Shown: piece after piece, positions 23,141 to 34,086 of the stretch
Layout: each line of letters starts with the position of its first letter
Position numbering within the stretch: position 1 is the first letter of the stretch
Assembly: GCA_012934845.2 (NCBI GenBank)
Contig: WNNJ02003776.1
Coordinates: 558,001 to 622,000 of the forward strand
DNA length: 64,000 nt
Reading direction: 5' to 3'
From: Pomphorhynchus laevis
Lineage: Eukaryota; Acanthocephala; Palaeacanthocephala; Echinorhynchida; Pomphorhynchidae
The notes under the pieces: generated by a model
Database searches by the model: none
What the model saw: the letters and a program-made list of their open reading frames with translations, nothing else
Told to the model about the DNA's origin: nothing
Translations under genes and position numbers: made by a program

Positions 23141-24097
23141 TTGGTAGTTTTACTCGTTAAGAACGGTAAACGCTTCAGTCTAGCCAACGTCTACATTCGT
23201 CCAGGAGAGATTCACAAGAACCGTGACCTCCTGGATGGTATCATCGATAGCGGCTATGACATGGTACTAGGTGACTTCAACGACATAACTGCTCGTTGGA
23301 TTAATGCAGCACTCCGCAGCGCCAGGAACGGTTATCTTATTCACAAACCACCGTCATCTACCTTTCACTGCACTTCAACGAATTCACTCCTGGACTTATT
23401 ACTGCTCCACGAGAGGTGGTTGTTAAAACCCTTCTGCACGGGGCAGTCGCGACAGCATCTGTCCACTTCTCATGATCTAATTCGCTGGCGAATAGAAAAG
23501 GATACGCTGCTTCGGAGAAGATTCCACTTTGACCCGATCAGAGTGGCTTTCTTCCAGGCTGCTATCCAACGCTTCCCCCGAATTGGTAATGAGAATTTAA
23601 CCGAATTTAATTCCTACCTCTCTTCGCAAGCTACCGCATTGCTTTCGACAACCTATAAAGGTCGCATTTTCAATCCCACTCCGACGAAACTCAAGGTCCT
23701 AGCAAAACTACTGAACCTCCCTAATCTCTCTTCTTCCGCCAGACAGACTCTCTCGAATGAATACTGGCGCACCAGATATTGGTTCCAGCTGAGTAGGGAT
23801 AGGGCGAGCATTGCTCGTCTTAACCCTTCTCAGTCTTCCTTTTGGAAGATATTCAAGAAGGCGAAGTTTGCTTGTTGGAGGGATAGAGCCTTTGGTTGGA
23901 TTGGTAGTATAGGCCTTGATAAAGTTTTGGAGGAGTCACTTGCCCTACACAATTATGGAGCCAGGCAATCTCCGCAACCAATCCCGCCTTGGGAGACTTC
24001 AAAAGTAGAGACATACCTGTCACAGATATTCTCAACGCCTGGAAGCCTCTTCCGGGTACCTCCAAAAACGTCGCTCCACTCTCGTCTCATGTGTTAG
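23141..24097 (+). pseudogene. LINE ORF2 endonuclease and linker region (open remnant)
   Basis: A 318-residue open stretch of the LINE at 21.6-25.2 kb. It begins inside the AP-endonuclease (FSLANVYIRPGEI, then DMVLGDFNDI, whose first Asp and Asn are catalytic) and runs through the linker to just before the RT. The N-terminal third of the endonuclease is broken upstream (22860-23140) and the RT continues in another frame after about 24150. Confidence 0.65.
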
Positions 24098-24630
24098 CTT
24101 TTGACAACCGATCAAAGAAGGTAAGTGGCCGTCGCAATGCTATTAGCCACCCCATCCGATGTGGCCACCATTAACATTAGCAAGAGAATTTTTATTCCAA
24201 AAAGTTTTCCGGTCTCTTGTCCTAAAGACCTGTGGCCCATTTTGATTTAAAATTCCCTCGTCTCGATCTACGAAAAAGCGCTTGCGAGTAGACTCCGCGA
24301 TCATCTGATTAGGCGAAATTTGATCCCACATGGTTTCCATGGGTTTGTCGAAGGTCGCTCGGTCCATTCAGCAGTTAGTGAAGTGCATCGGTTTCGTCAG
24401 GAGAACAATCATCAACTAGCTGTGGCTGTTTTCCTTGATTTTTCCGCTGCGAGAATTGTTAACATGGTGGAGATACTGCTGTACACCAAGCGATTTTATT
24501 ATGATGACGACCCTGATGCGCGTCAGTTCTACCCTATTACGGGTTTGCCTCAAGGCTCCCCCTCTCTCCTATATTATATCTTGCTGCCTCCATCAATCTA
24601 TTTAAAATATTTAAACGCGAGCAACGTCTA

Positions 24631-25092
24631 GTGGTGTACGCTGATGACACTACAGCCCTGCTCATTGGACGCAGGTGCAAAGACGTAGTCTCGGACATCA
24701 GCCGCTTCTTTTTGAGATTAAAAGACCAGTTGCCTAGGTCCAACCTTGTTCTAAACTCCGCTAAATCGCAGGTGGTTGTGTTTCATGGCTCCCCTGCGAC
24801 TAAGAAAAAACTTAAGAGACTAGCACTCTCTGCGCTCTCCTCCATATTTGCCTCTGAACCACTCCCTACCTTCACAAGTCGAGTAAAATACATTGGGTTC
24901 ACCGTTTCGGTGAACTGGTTGGCGAAAGCCGACCTGGATAGACTCAAACGTATCCTGAAGAGAGCTGAAACGGGCCTAGCATATGTCGTTGAATGGGAAA
25001 ACCCAGGTGCGCCTTTGGGGTACCTGGACTATCTCGGGATTAGTCTTCTTCTCAAGAGAACATCCACTAGATCAAAGGCCAAGGTTTCTTAA
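24631..25092 (+). pseudogene. LINE ORF2 RT palm and thumb remnant
   Basis: A 153-residue open stretch starting at the catalytic VVYADDTTALL box, then LVLNSAKSQVVVFHG and RVKYIGFTVSVNWLAKADLD, the usual post-palm order in I/Jockey LINEs. Motif A upstream is damaged. Confidence 0.65.
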
Positions 25093-25329
25093 GCTCCTCG
25101 TCTCTCATTTACCCACCATCGTATGCACCGAGGAGTGGTATCTAACAGTGCAGATACCACTTATTGTATCTAACAGTGTAGTTAATTTGTCACATACCAA
25201 TTTGACCTAGGAACAAGAGCAAGTAATGAGTCTCGGACTTAACTTTGCGATCACCCCAGCTGAAGTTGATCATTTTGGAATGGCAAAGGCAATTCGAAAA
25301 ATTGCTACTACACGTACAAGCGATACTGG

Positions 25330-25370
25330 TTACATAAATACATAAATACATAAATACATGAATACATAAA
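25330..25370. repeat. (ACATAAAT)n microsatellite
   Basis: Five imperfect units. PLE-like reading continues on both sides, so it expanded inside the PLE rather than being the LINE tail. Confidence 0.7.
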
Positions 25371-25788
25371 GGCCCAAAATATTGTAGGATCAAAGTATTT
25401 TGAGGAATATATAAAAATTAGTCTTACCCAAACTGGAAAACTGAACATCCATTTTCGGTTTCTGAAAGTAATTCAAGAATTAAAGCAACAACGAGATATA
25501 GTTGTGAAAAAGGCTGATAAGACAGGCAAGACAGTAGTTTGAGATAAAAATGACTATATTTTAGAAGCATGTAGACAGTTAGATAGCTTATCGTATGAAA
25601 GAATATCAGCTATAAAACAAGAAACAGTAAAATAAGCAGTCTACAATTTAGCATCAAAATATATATCACTGCAGTTTCTACGTCCATGCTTATTAGAAAC
25701 ACTATATAACGCAGAAGCTAAAGAAGGTCGTTTCTACATGCTTCCTAAGACTCATAAGCTAGTTAAGCCATGCCCTGGTAGACCGATT

Positions 25789-26009
25789 TTTTTAATTGAA
25801 AATTTATTTATTGAAACAATATAACATAAACACATATCAACCGTAAAACATCCGATACCGGGAAACATGTTAGCTAAAAGTATTGCCTATGATCTATAAG
25901 GAGATTGTACCTATTAAGTCATTCCTTTTCAAGTTCTGACATCTTTCATTGCATTGAGCCATGACTGCCCGTAATCGTAAGGTCATTGACACTGCCTTTG
26001 CAAATAATC
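25789..26009 (-). mobile_element. SINE-like 221-bp insertion with 12-bp target duplication
   Basis: GGTAGACCGATT occurs at 25777-25788 and 26010-26021, and the PLE reading (PGRPI) resumes after the second copy. Read on the minus strand the insert ends in an A-run (left edge, T5 on plus). It is non-coding. No clear tRNA A/B boxes were seen. A second piece of the same sequence lies at 27437-27490 in plus orientation (GTATCGGATGTTTTACGGTT), so it is a repeat family. Confidence 0.75.
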
Positions 26010-27169
26010 GGTAGACCGATTATTAGTAATAATAACACGGCAACAGAAGCACTGAGTAAATATGTTGATACCTTATTAAAGGCCCTCTTTTAAAAGTCCC
26101 ATCATATATCTCTAGTTCTCAAGATTTTAGAAAAAGATTGAGGAATCAAGTTGGTTATATTGGTTCTGAAGATTTATTTGGTGTGATGAATCTCTCTACA
26201 CATCAATAGATTATAATAATGGAATTGAGGCTGTTGATACATGTATGATAAAAGCAGGTTGGGAAAGCAGAAAAAGGCAGTTTATCAAAGATGCCCTGAG
26301 AACAATACTCAATAACAATGTATTTGAATTTTATGGAGAGCTATATCGCCAGAAAATCGGAACAGCAATGGGAACACCCGTAGCACCGACATATGCTATA
26401 CTATATATGCATAATTTTAAAACGAGAATCCTCGATACGCTTCCACGGAAACCCCAATTATATGCGCAAACATTGACGATATATTCTTTGGGCCAGTTAC
26501 AAAAGAAGAAGGGGAACAAATACTTAAAAGGTTTAATGAGGCTGAAGATTTAAATTTCACTCTCATACCGGTCAATGGTCCAACACGTGGCAAGGTGCCA
26601 TCCAAAATCCGTAAAGATTAATATGATTAAAAATGAAATAAGTCAAATACAAGATATATGCACAGAACCTAAAAATTTGATTAATCATTTTAAACAGTTA
26701 ATCGACTACCTATCTGTGAGAGGATATATACGACGACTAGTAGTTAAGATAATGAATAGATCATACACTAAACCAAATGTAACCACATGTGCGAAAACAC
26801 ATGGTACATCGAGAAGCAGATACGTGTTACAGTATTCACTACACTACAAGAGCATAAAATGTAATATAAGAGCATTGATTACTACCTCGAATGCGACCTA
26901 TAATTCATTGTTGGAACCCCCCCCCAACATAGTATTCCGCTGACCAAACACGATAGCTCGTTAAAAGCCACTTAAGTATGAATCGAGATCGATAGAAGGG
27001 TGCTAGCAAAATGTGCGATTACAAGAGGTGTAAATGCTGCAAAACGATTAATGAGAGTAATGAGATAAGGAGCACATTAACAAATCGTCGTTACAAACTA
27101 AAAACAGTGATCAACTGCAAATCAAAAGGTGTTGTATATTTAGGGATTTGTATTTTGTGTTTTAGATAG

Positions 27170-27199
27170 CCGAAGAAGACAGTAAAATCGATGGAAACG
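27170..27199 (+). ncRNA. Hammerhead-like remnant 3' of PLE
   Basis: CCGAAGA (27170-27176; consensus CTGANGA), then GACAG and a decayed partner strand, then GAAACG at 27194-27199. It directly follows the truncated GIY-YIG of the same-strand PLE. Degenerate. Confidence 0.4.
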
Positions 27200-27436
27200 T
27201 TCGATAAATGAACAATAGATCTTTCTAGGTTGCTTATTTCTACTATATTTCTTTAATGAATGGAAGATCCTTAAAGGATCGCAACTGCCAGTGCCACTAT
27301 TATATATAAATTAGTCGAATCGGCGTTATATATATTGTTAAAGTATAAATTGAAAAGCAGCCCAGGATCCACGTAGGAATTCCATTTATATTTCTAAAAT
27401 GTTCAGATTGAAACTGGGGCGAACTACATTTATTTA

Positions 27437-27490
27437 GTATCGGATGTTTTACGGTTGATATGTGTGTATGTTATATTGTTTCAATATAAA
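27437..27490 (+). mobile_element. Second fragment of the SINE-like repeat
   Basis: About 50 bases match, in the opposite orientation, the A-tail-proximal half of the insert at 25789-26009. It ends in an A-rich stretch. Confidence 0.6.
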
Positions 27491-27590
27491 AACATAAACA
27501 AAATCATTACAATTCAAAAACATATATGTAATGAAATAAATAATTATAACCAGAAAAAAGAGATTTTGAAATCTAAAATTTATTTAAAAC

Positions 27591-27618
27591 GTTTCGACTG
27601 TATGACAGTTATCTTCAG
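27591..27618 (-). ncRNA. Hammerhead-like core 3' of GIY-YIG PLE
   Basis: Minus strand: CTGAAGA (27618-27612), a two-base spacer, stem ACTGT/ACAGT with a three-base loop, then C-GAAAC (ending 27591). All consensus core positions are present. It lies about 310 bases beyond the end of the GIY-YIG remnant on the same strand. Confidence 0.6.
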
Positions 27619-27899
27619 TTATATTGCACACGTAAAGTTCCGAACAATTTATACAATTCAACAAAAGCAATAAAAACATAAACAAAATCATTACAATTGA
27701 AAAACAATCATAAAATAAAACACCTACAACATTATTCCTTTAAAATTGACGAGTAATACGTTTTCATAAAATTTTGGTTTTGTTATTCGCTTTTGAAGCA
27801 TTAACTGCGTTATGTTAAGTTATTTTACATTTGAACTTGCCGTTAGCTTTATAATGTGATTGTGTTAGTTATTTGTATTCAGATTATAAGTTATTAATA

Positions 27900-28500
27900 A
27901 AACCCTTACTTACTTACTTACTAGATTATAGGAGTGATATTTGTTAAGGCTTTTATCACACATTAATTGGCCGATCCAAAATTTCTCTCTATCCTTGCGT
28001 TGTTTGGTCGATGAGAATTCAGACTCAATTATTGTGCAGTTCATCTTATGCTCTGAAAATTATCTTGCATGTTGAACTACTGCATCGTGATTGTCCCTAT
28101 TATTTTTAATATCAGCTCTTCTATTGTTCATTCTTATTCTAAATGAACATCCCGATTCACCAACATATTGTTTACCGCATTCACAGTCCAGTATTTAGAC
28201 TAAATTATCTGTATCGCAATCGTTGGTGTTCTAATTTTATATTTTAACGATGTCGCATTGCTTTTGAACATATGAGTTTCGTTCATCTGAATACAAGATT
28301 TACATCTTGATTTGTTGCACTTTTTGTTGCTACCGAAATGCCGTTCAAAATTCAGATTAGTACGAATTTTGGAGGAGATTAAAATGTTTCCTAAATTTTG
28401 AGATCTCTGAAATAGTATTGTTGGTACTATTTGGTCGGTTGTTATTTCATTCGGTGCACAAGCTATTGTGATGTCTTTTCCCATATCTATAGTTTTCCCA
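27900..28500 (-). mobile_element. Penelope-like element, connector and GIY-YIG nuclease, broken
   Basis: Minus strand 28484-28200 reads FQRSQNLGNILISSKI, then CNKSRCKSC: the Cys-containing connector found before the nuclease in canonical PLEs. It continues into DCECGKQYVGESGCSFRIRM (about 28190-28130) and a KDREKFWIGQL-like end near 27970. About two disruptions. The RT is not present upstream. Confidence 0.7.
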
Positions 28501-28550
28501 GATCTTGTGTGTGCATACTTTTAGAGGACGCTTTAAATATATATAACTGT

Positions 28551-28662
28551 TTGCAAAATAATACAATCTATTGACTAGTTTCGGTTTATATCTTTATCAT
28601 AATACATGTATTCTATGATAAAAATATAAACCGAAACTAGTCAATAGATTTTATTATTTTCC
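28551..28662. repeat. Foldback element FB3
   Basis: Arms of about 50 bases (28551-28601, 28612-28662) around a 10-base centre. Each arm carries CCGAAACTAGTC: GAAA plus the zero-loop ACTAGT and a following C, as in PLE hammerheads. The CTGATGA box is degenerate (TATGATAA). Confidence 0.55.
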
Positions 28663-28892
28663 AACCAGTTTTATATTATTTGCAAATATAAATCGTATCC
28701 GCTCAATACATTCTGGCAAATCAGTTTAACCAGCTTCGTAAACTATATATATGTCTACAGATGCTAATACGTTTCATCAAATAGACATTAGTCATGTTAT
28801 TTAAAGGGAAATTCATAAAATCGACGAATCAGCTTAGATAACTGAGTTTACTTGATTTCAAAATCATGTTACAATTTAAAATTGAAATTCTT

Positions 28893-28950
28893 ATACGATG
28901 TATAAGAATAAGGATTAGAGGTCATCAAGAGGAACTGATGACCTCTAGCA
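28893..28950. repeat. NAI tail core folded on itself
   Basis: GGATTAGAGGTCATCA and TGATGACCTCTAG form an inverted repeat around AGAGGAAC. Both halves are the CTGATGACCTCTAAT part of the NAI tail, with the rest of the tail absent. Confidence 0.55.
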
Positions 28951-30002
28951 CAAGTATCCGAAATATTTATCCGAAATATTCATGATTTATTTATATATAA
29001 ATATATTTATATAACTAATATATTTAAAGTTATATTTGAATATATTTTAAATATAAAATAGATTTATATTGTGTGCTTGTTTATTTTGTGAGTTCAATTT
29101 GAACACAATTAGTCTCTTTAGCAAATAAGTTTTTATATTTGGTTAGATTCCAAATTGCAAAAAAAGTTAATGCCAGTAATGATCGAAATCATATTAAATT
29201 TATTTAGATGGTTTTGTTATTTGTTTCAAATAGCTTTAATTAAGATAAGAATAAATCAACAAATGTAGTTTGTCTTTGAACTTTTGTAATTACTGTAAAG
29301 CATGTTTACAAAGAATAGTTAAAATGTGTTTTAATTGATAAACAAAAATAAAGCATAACGAAGGAACATAATAATCACTATAGGAGGTATGCGGCTGTAG
29401 TTTCTTTTTAATTACAAGATGATATTCTTAATCTATTAGATAAAAATAAAATCAAGAACGCCACTTTGATGTAAAAAATGTAAAAATAATGTCGTAAAAA
29501 TTAACTCGACGGATCACGGCGAAATAAAGTAAATAAAAATAAAGTAACACCATTGGGATAAATACAAATTGGAGGTCGTTAATTCAGAATAAAGATCACA
29601 AATTCACAAGGATAACCGTAGATGCTAGTTGTGAACGATATTTGCTGACAATAAAAAATAAGATTTAGTTAAAATAATGAACTAAAGCGTTAGCTAAAGC
29701 TGTGCTTTCGATCTTCTGTTGTTGGATAATAGTCTTGCAAATCCATTTTCATGTAATCTATTCCAAGAAGAATGTAGGTAAAACATTCAATTGGTAGGCT
29801 TGCGTAATTCACCATCTTATATCTGGATTCTATGTATTCGCACATTGCTAAACATTATAAACATAATGATAAAAGAAGGCTTGTGTGTAATGGATATTTT
29901 GTTACAAAATGTGATAATCTATAAAAACACTACATGATTTATTAAATTATACATTGATATTATCAAATTAATTTAATTAATTATTAATTATATAATTATT
30001 TC
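28951..30002. other. No gene recognised
   Basis: AT-rich; nothing supportable seen on either strand. Confidence 0.5.
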
Positions 30003-30165
30003 TGTTTTTTTAGGCATTATTAATTATCCACACGAGAAAAATTTGTTAGTGTAAATTGTAACAACGTTTCGGTCAATCACAGTGACCCTTTTCAGAAAAG
30101 GGTCACTGTGATCGACCGAAACGTTGTTTTTCTCGTGTGGATAATAAATAATGCCTAAAAAACAG
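30003..30165. repeat. Foldback element FB4 with hammerhead-like cores
   Basis: Arms 30003-30093 and about 30095-30165 (the left one longer). Left arm, minus strand: CTGAAAA (30095-30089), stem GGTCA/TGACC, GAAAC (30070-30066), then a short AC/GT stem III. Right arm: CAGAAAA, stem GGTC/GACC, GAAAC at 30118-30122. The outer flank TTATCCACACGAGA is shared with 19255-19310. Confidence 0.65.
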
Positions 30166-30394
30166 ATTACATGGCACACGAATGTAATTATAATAGAATA
30201 TAATTATTTATTAGTTATAATTTTACAAATTACTACTGCCTAGTTCATCACTTTAAATTAATTTAAAAACGGGATAATCTATTTGATAATGTTATTATTT
30301 TAATATAGTTAAATATATAAATCAAATGCATAAAATACATTATGATTGTAGTTTTCAATACTGAGGCATTTTCATCTTTCAAAAAAAATCGGTA

Positions 30395-31550
30395 ACCGAT
30401 TGATCGCTTAGGCACTCGAGTATACAAAAGCGGGATTGCCTCGCTGAACCGCTACGCTTAATAGCTGCCTGTGAAAAGCCGTTGATCGAATTTCACCTGT
30501 GGTCCTGGACATCATCCTTTCGATCTCTTTGATAAAATACGAAGTTTCATTACCCAAGACACCCAAGGACTCAACAGCTACTGAAACGAATGTATAGATC
30601 CTATTATCGATACCGCTGTACTTTTCCTTATTCTTTCAGTCCGCGAAAGCGGCTACCTCACCGGTCCGAATGACTATTTTATCCGCGCACCTCGCTTTTA
30701 GAGGGTTTATGCAGGTAGCGTCCCAAATTAATATTTTATTGCTCTTCCAAGGAACCAAAGTTCCTCCATATGTCGCTTGCCATCGCTGCGACACAATCCG
30801 ACCGGCTCTAATCAAGAAGGTATCTCCGCTGAAGACAAAGCCATTCGAATTATGTGGTTCAACTCGGTGTCGAGTCTGCCGGGATTTGCTATTTCGACAG
30901 TCCAGACCGTGCAAGCCCGATGCGTCGCTGGTATTTCCGCATCCACATGTGGATTCCACGCTAAATTTGGTGACAAGTCGTAGTACCACGGCGATTGCGA
31001 AGGATACGTCGCCTCATCTGGTGCCAACCGCCGTGATTGGAAGTGCTGTCAGGAAAGATCCAGAGTCCTTGCCTACCGCTATGAGCAGTCTAGCTCGACA
31101 TTTAGCAGAATTGGATTCTAACAAAAGTGAACTACCAGCGATCATGTGCATGGGACGAGACAAACGTTTTTGTTTATGTTTTTCCGTTCGCAACTCTTCC
31201 TCGCACACAGCCGCCCATATGCGCACGTTATTTTGGATATCCGAGCAGTTCACTCCGCTGGTTGCTTCAAGGTTTGGTCCCACTAATGCATTTACGAGAA
31301 CCGACGTGCCTGCGATTGAGGGCAAATATGCCAGCAGTGATATAACTTCACTTCGATATCGACCTAAGCCACCCAAGACAATTGGCAAAGTTGCTTGTCG
31401 CCATGCTATATCATCCAGATATAAATTCAATATGTTGGCCAGAGCGAACTTCAGGATTTCTTCGTAATGCTTAAATGACAGTAAAAAAAAGCAAGGAGCG
31501 CAGCATATCAAATGAGAAATTTTTGGTATGCTGAAGCTACATCTCAACAG
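30395..31550 (-). mobile_element. RT element family A, C-terminal half with restriction-like endonuclease, broken
   Basis: Minus strand 31547-31014 contains DDIAWRQATLPIVLGGLGRY, the RT thumb/connector of this family. 30989-30636 has CGCGNTSDASGLHGLDC (zinc-binding C.C...H...C), then GTLVPWKSNKILIWDATC, matching the RPD...W..D...T endonuclease stretch of REL-type elements. 30620-30400 ends YTFVSVAVESLGVLGN...VAVQRGN. The RT catalytic part is absent here; a complementary piece is at 36235-37905. At least three frame changes. Confidence 0.65.
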
Positions 31551-32455
31551 AAACAGTGCATCTTATCTAGATAGATCGACCATTCGAATTTACAGTGTTC
31601 TGGAGAAACGAGACGCATTGATTCAAAGTTTCATTGAATGCCAAATCGCTTCCTACCGGAGTTCCCAAGATAACAGCGTCGTGGAGATCACTCAGAATGC
31701 ATTCGGGAATCAAGTCCAACAATCGAATTTGATCCTTAGGATCACGAATTATTAACTCCGAATTTTGAAAATTATTGAAAAAATTATTTAAGTTATAATT
31801 TTGAAAATATCAATTTAATTTGACTAATCATTATATAATTAATTAGCTATTATGTTACAAGTTTTACATGGTTTTTAGTAACTTGGTTTTATTTTTTGTC
31901 AATAAATTAAAATCTATTAGTTTACCAATAGGTTTATATTATAATATAACATAAATATTATTACAATACTATTAATATAATTATATTGGACCGATTAAAG
32001 AATTCTTTTGTTATTACTGCTTACAATCGTTCAGCTGGTAAAAAAATTGGGTTATCAATACTTACAAGCGAATTCCTACTGAAAATCAGCCGTAACAATG
32101 AAACCGTTGAAACCGCAGCAAGATCCTTACAAGAACAAGGAAACTGGCTAAACAAGGTAACCGACATTGTCCTTTATAAACGTGGAGTTGAGTAAATCTA
32201 ACTCTGAGATAAACGTCAGTGAAATCTCAGTATTATAAAAAAAGACAGAGTGGCGATGATGTGCTTGCAATGGTTTATCTGCCGTGTGCTGTCGCATTAG
32301 ACGTTCGTGCATTGACTGTTTAGCATCAGACTGCTCAAACTGCTCTAAATCCCAAGACACCTTGATTTCGTATCAACATTCTTAAACCCCAATTTCTCAG
32401 CATTCTCCTACATCTCAACTTCCATCAATGGTTAAACAAAAATTAAATAACCATT
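31551..32455. other. No gene recognised
   Basis: Two short plus-strand frames (31528-31755, 31986-32195; the latter begins LKNSFVITAYNRSAGKK) belong to no family I recognise. The middle is pure AT-rich spacer. Confidence 0.4.
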
Positions 32456-33199
32456 ATGATACATGTAACGATATATCATTATACGAAGGCAATGCTTTAC
32501 ACCCAATTGTCCAGCTTACGTGCCTATATGGCTACCGAGACCCATCCCCCTACCGCCTTCCTTCAGCAAAAATCGTATTGTTGCTTTTGTTCCGCAAAAA
32601 TCATTGATCAAAATGTTATTGAACTTTCCAATTTACGAACTCAAATAAACCAACTAGAAGATAAACTAGTAAGTCTTGATGTTAAAATACATAGTAAACC
32701 TTCTTCCCTTGAATTATGTCAACTTCAAACCAACATTCAATCACTCCAGACTCAAATGCAAAATCCTTTAACTATAACAAAAGCTGAAATCAATAACGTC
32801 GCACTAAGATCATTGTTTCAGATCGCCGAATCCGCTGTTCCTTCTTTAGTACGCCATCGACACATTCGATCACTTCAATCTTCAACCAATTCATCAGATT
32901 ATAACACTGACAATGTTAAACTCTTAAAATCTGTAAAGGAAGATTCTTGGAGGTCACGAAATGTGATAGTAATGGGCCTTCATTCTGGAAATGATGAATC
33001 AGAAATTCCAAACTCACTTGTCGAATTAGGTCTCAGTGTCGATGAAATTAGTAAAGCCACATTCGGTCGTCTTGTTGAAAACATGAAAGCTCTCCTCTCT
33101 CTATGTACGCATCACACTAATTTCAGAACTAGTACAAAAAGTTATCAAAGCGGCACAGCGGCTAAGAACAAATGTCGCTCGACAGTCTGTTTATGTTAA
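32456..33199 (+). pseudogene. LINE ORF1-like RNA-binding protein remnant
   Basis: A 247-residue open stretch: Cys pair at about residues 43-46, coiled coil at about 50-110, RRM-like domain from about 165 (RSRNVIVMGLHSGNDESE). It loses its frame before the conserved end, which continues in another frame to about 33240. Similar ORF1 proteins occur in CR1/Jockey-type LINEs. Confidence 0.55.
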
Positions 33200-33893
33200 T
33201 TCCGACCTCTCCAAAGACGATCGAGCACGAGCATTTAAACTTCGTGAACTCCGCCGAACTACTTAAGCAAATGACCGGTCAAAAACCTACGTTATCAGAC
33301 ATGGTCGTGTCGTACTTCTTTCTGCTGACTCAGGAAGATCATCAACAATATGACTACCAATAATTTCTGTGATGTCTTCATTTTCTATCACAAACTTAGA
33401 AAAAAGTCAAAATATCTTACCTTCTACTTAACGTTGTTCTATTCTAAATTGACAAATTATCTGTATAACATCGATAACCACCTGATAACATGTAATCAAT
33501 CTTCTCCTGTATTAAATACTACTCTGAAAATTCTTATTACAATACAGAAGGCGTCGAATATTTACTATTCATAGGTTTCACTGCATACATTTCCTCATCT
33601 CATGTCATTGTTCTAAATGAAGCGTTATCATGTAATACTTGCATCATATCAGGATTTAATTGTATCGAAATTCCTGCAACTCTCATCGGAAGAGGAAGGA
33701 CCCCAGCGGGTATATTGATTGGCTTAAATTATGAATTTTTCAAATGAAGTTCAGTAAAGGGCCGCTGTTCGATTGCTGTTGAAACACCAATGTGCACTTT
33801 CGTAGGATGCTACTTTGCTCCACTTTCATCAGCATCCGAAATAATTGACGAACTCTCTACCCTATTTGTTATCATTGAAGCCAGACGCGGAAG

Positions 33894-33935
33894 AACAGTA
33901 GCAAATACCGTTTCGTCATCACAATGACTCATCAG
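33894..33935 (-). ncRNA. Hammerhead-type core, left arm of FB5
   Basis: Minus strand: CTGATGA (33935-33929), stem II GTCAT/ATGAC with loop TGTG, GAAA, then stem III ACGGT/ACTGT with a seven-base loop. The G-U pair in stem III replaces the G-C of the right arm, so pairing is kept. Stem I is not evident. Confidence 0.7.
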
Positions 33936-34044
33936 TGCCATATCCCTCCCACTACTGGATGTAGCAGAGGACAGGCAGACAGCACACGAGTCATGTGCCG
34001 TCTGCCAGTCCTCATCTGCATCCAGTAGTGCGAGGGATCTGGCA

Positions 34045-34086
34045 CTGATGAGTCATTGTGATGACGAAACGGTACTTGCTACCGTT
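34045..34086 (+). ncRNA. Hammerhead-type core, right arm of FB5
   Basis: CTGATGA 34045-34051; stem II GTCAT 34052-34056 with ATGAC 34061-34065; GAAA 34066-34069; stem III ACGGT 34069-34073 with ACCGT 34081-34085; then T at the cleavage position. All invariant core bases are present. No obvious stem I pairs flank it, so activity is uncertain. Confidence 0.7.

Larger units (their letters stand above)
21591..25185 (+). mobile_element. I/Jockey-like LINE, decayed, ORF1 plus ORF2
   Basis: ORF1 remains at about 21550-22500. A residual gag-like frame runs to 22095, then a zinc-knuckle block (22235-22410; CNKC, CGVC, CANCGVEH) typical of I/Jockey-type ORF1. ORF2 endonuclease is at about 22860-24090 with VLGDFNDI and a late SLLDLLLLHE block. 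The RT at about 24150-25130 has GLPQGSPSLLYYIL and VVYADDTTALL (YADD kept). Stops and frame changes are many (order of ten). Both edges abut PLE sequence of one subfamily on opposite strands. The right edge is near 25185. Confidence 0.75.
25195..27200 (+). mobile_element. Penelope-like element, canonical order, broken
   Basis: Begins with VMSLGLNFAITPAEVD (PLE N-terminal block). It continues IVVKKADKTGKTVV near 25500, GRFYMLPKTHKL...PGRPI near 25740 (RT entry), LYRQKIGTAMGTPVAPTYA at 26340-26400 (motif B), the connector near 26640-26760, and a truncated GIY-YIG with GVVYLGICILC near 27130. A 221-bp insert interrupts it at 25789-26009. More than five disruptions; a fossil. A microsatellite (ACATAAAT)n sits in the N-terminal region at 25330-25370. 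Confidence 0.75.

Noticed and set aside
25330-25370. (ACATAAAT)n as the 3' tail of the I/Jockey-like LINE
   Set aside because: PLE-type protein text is readable on both sides, so the microsatellite lies inside the PLE and the LINE ends earlier, near 25185.
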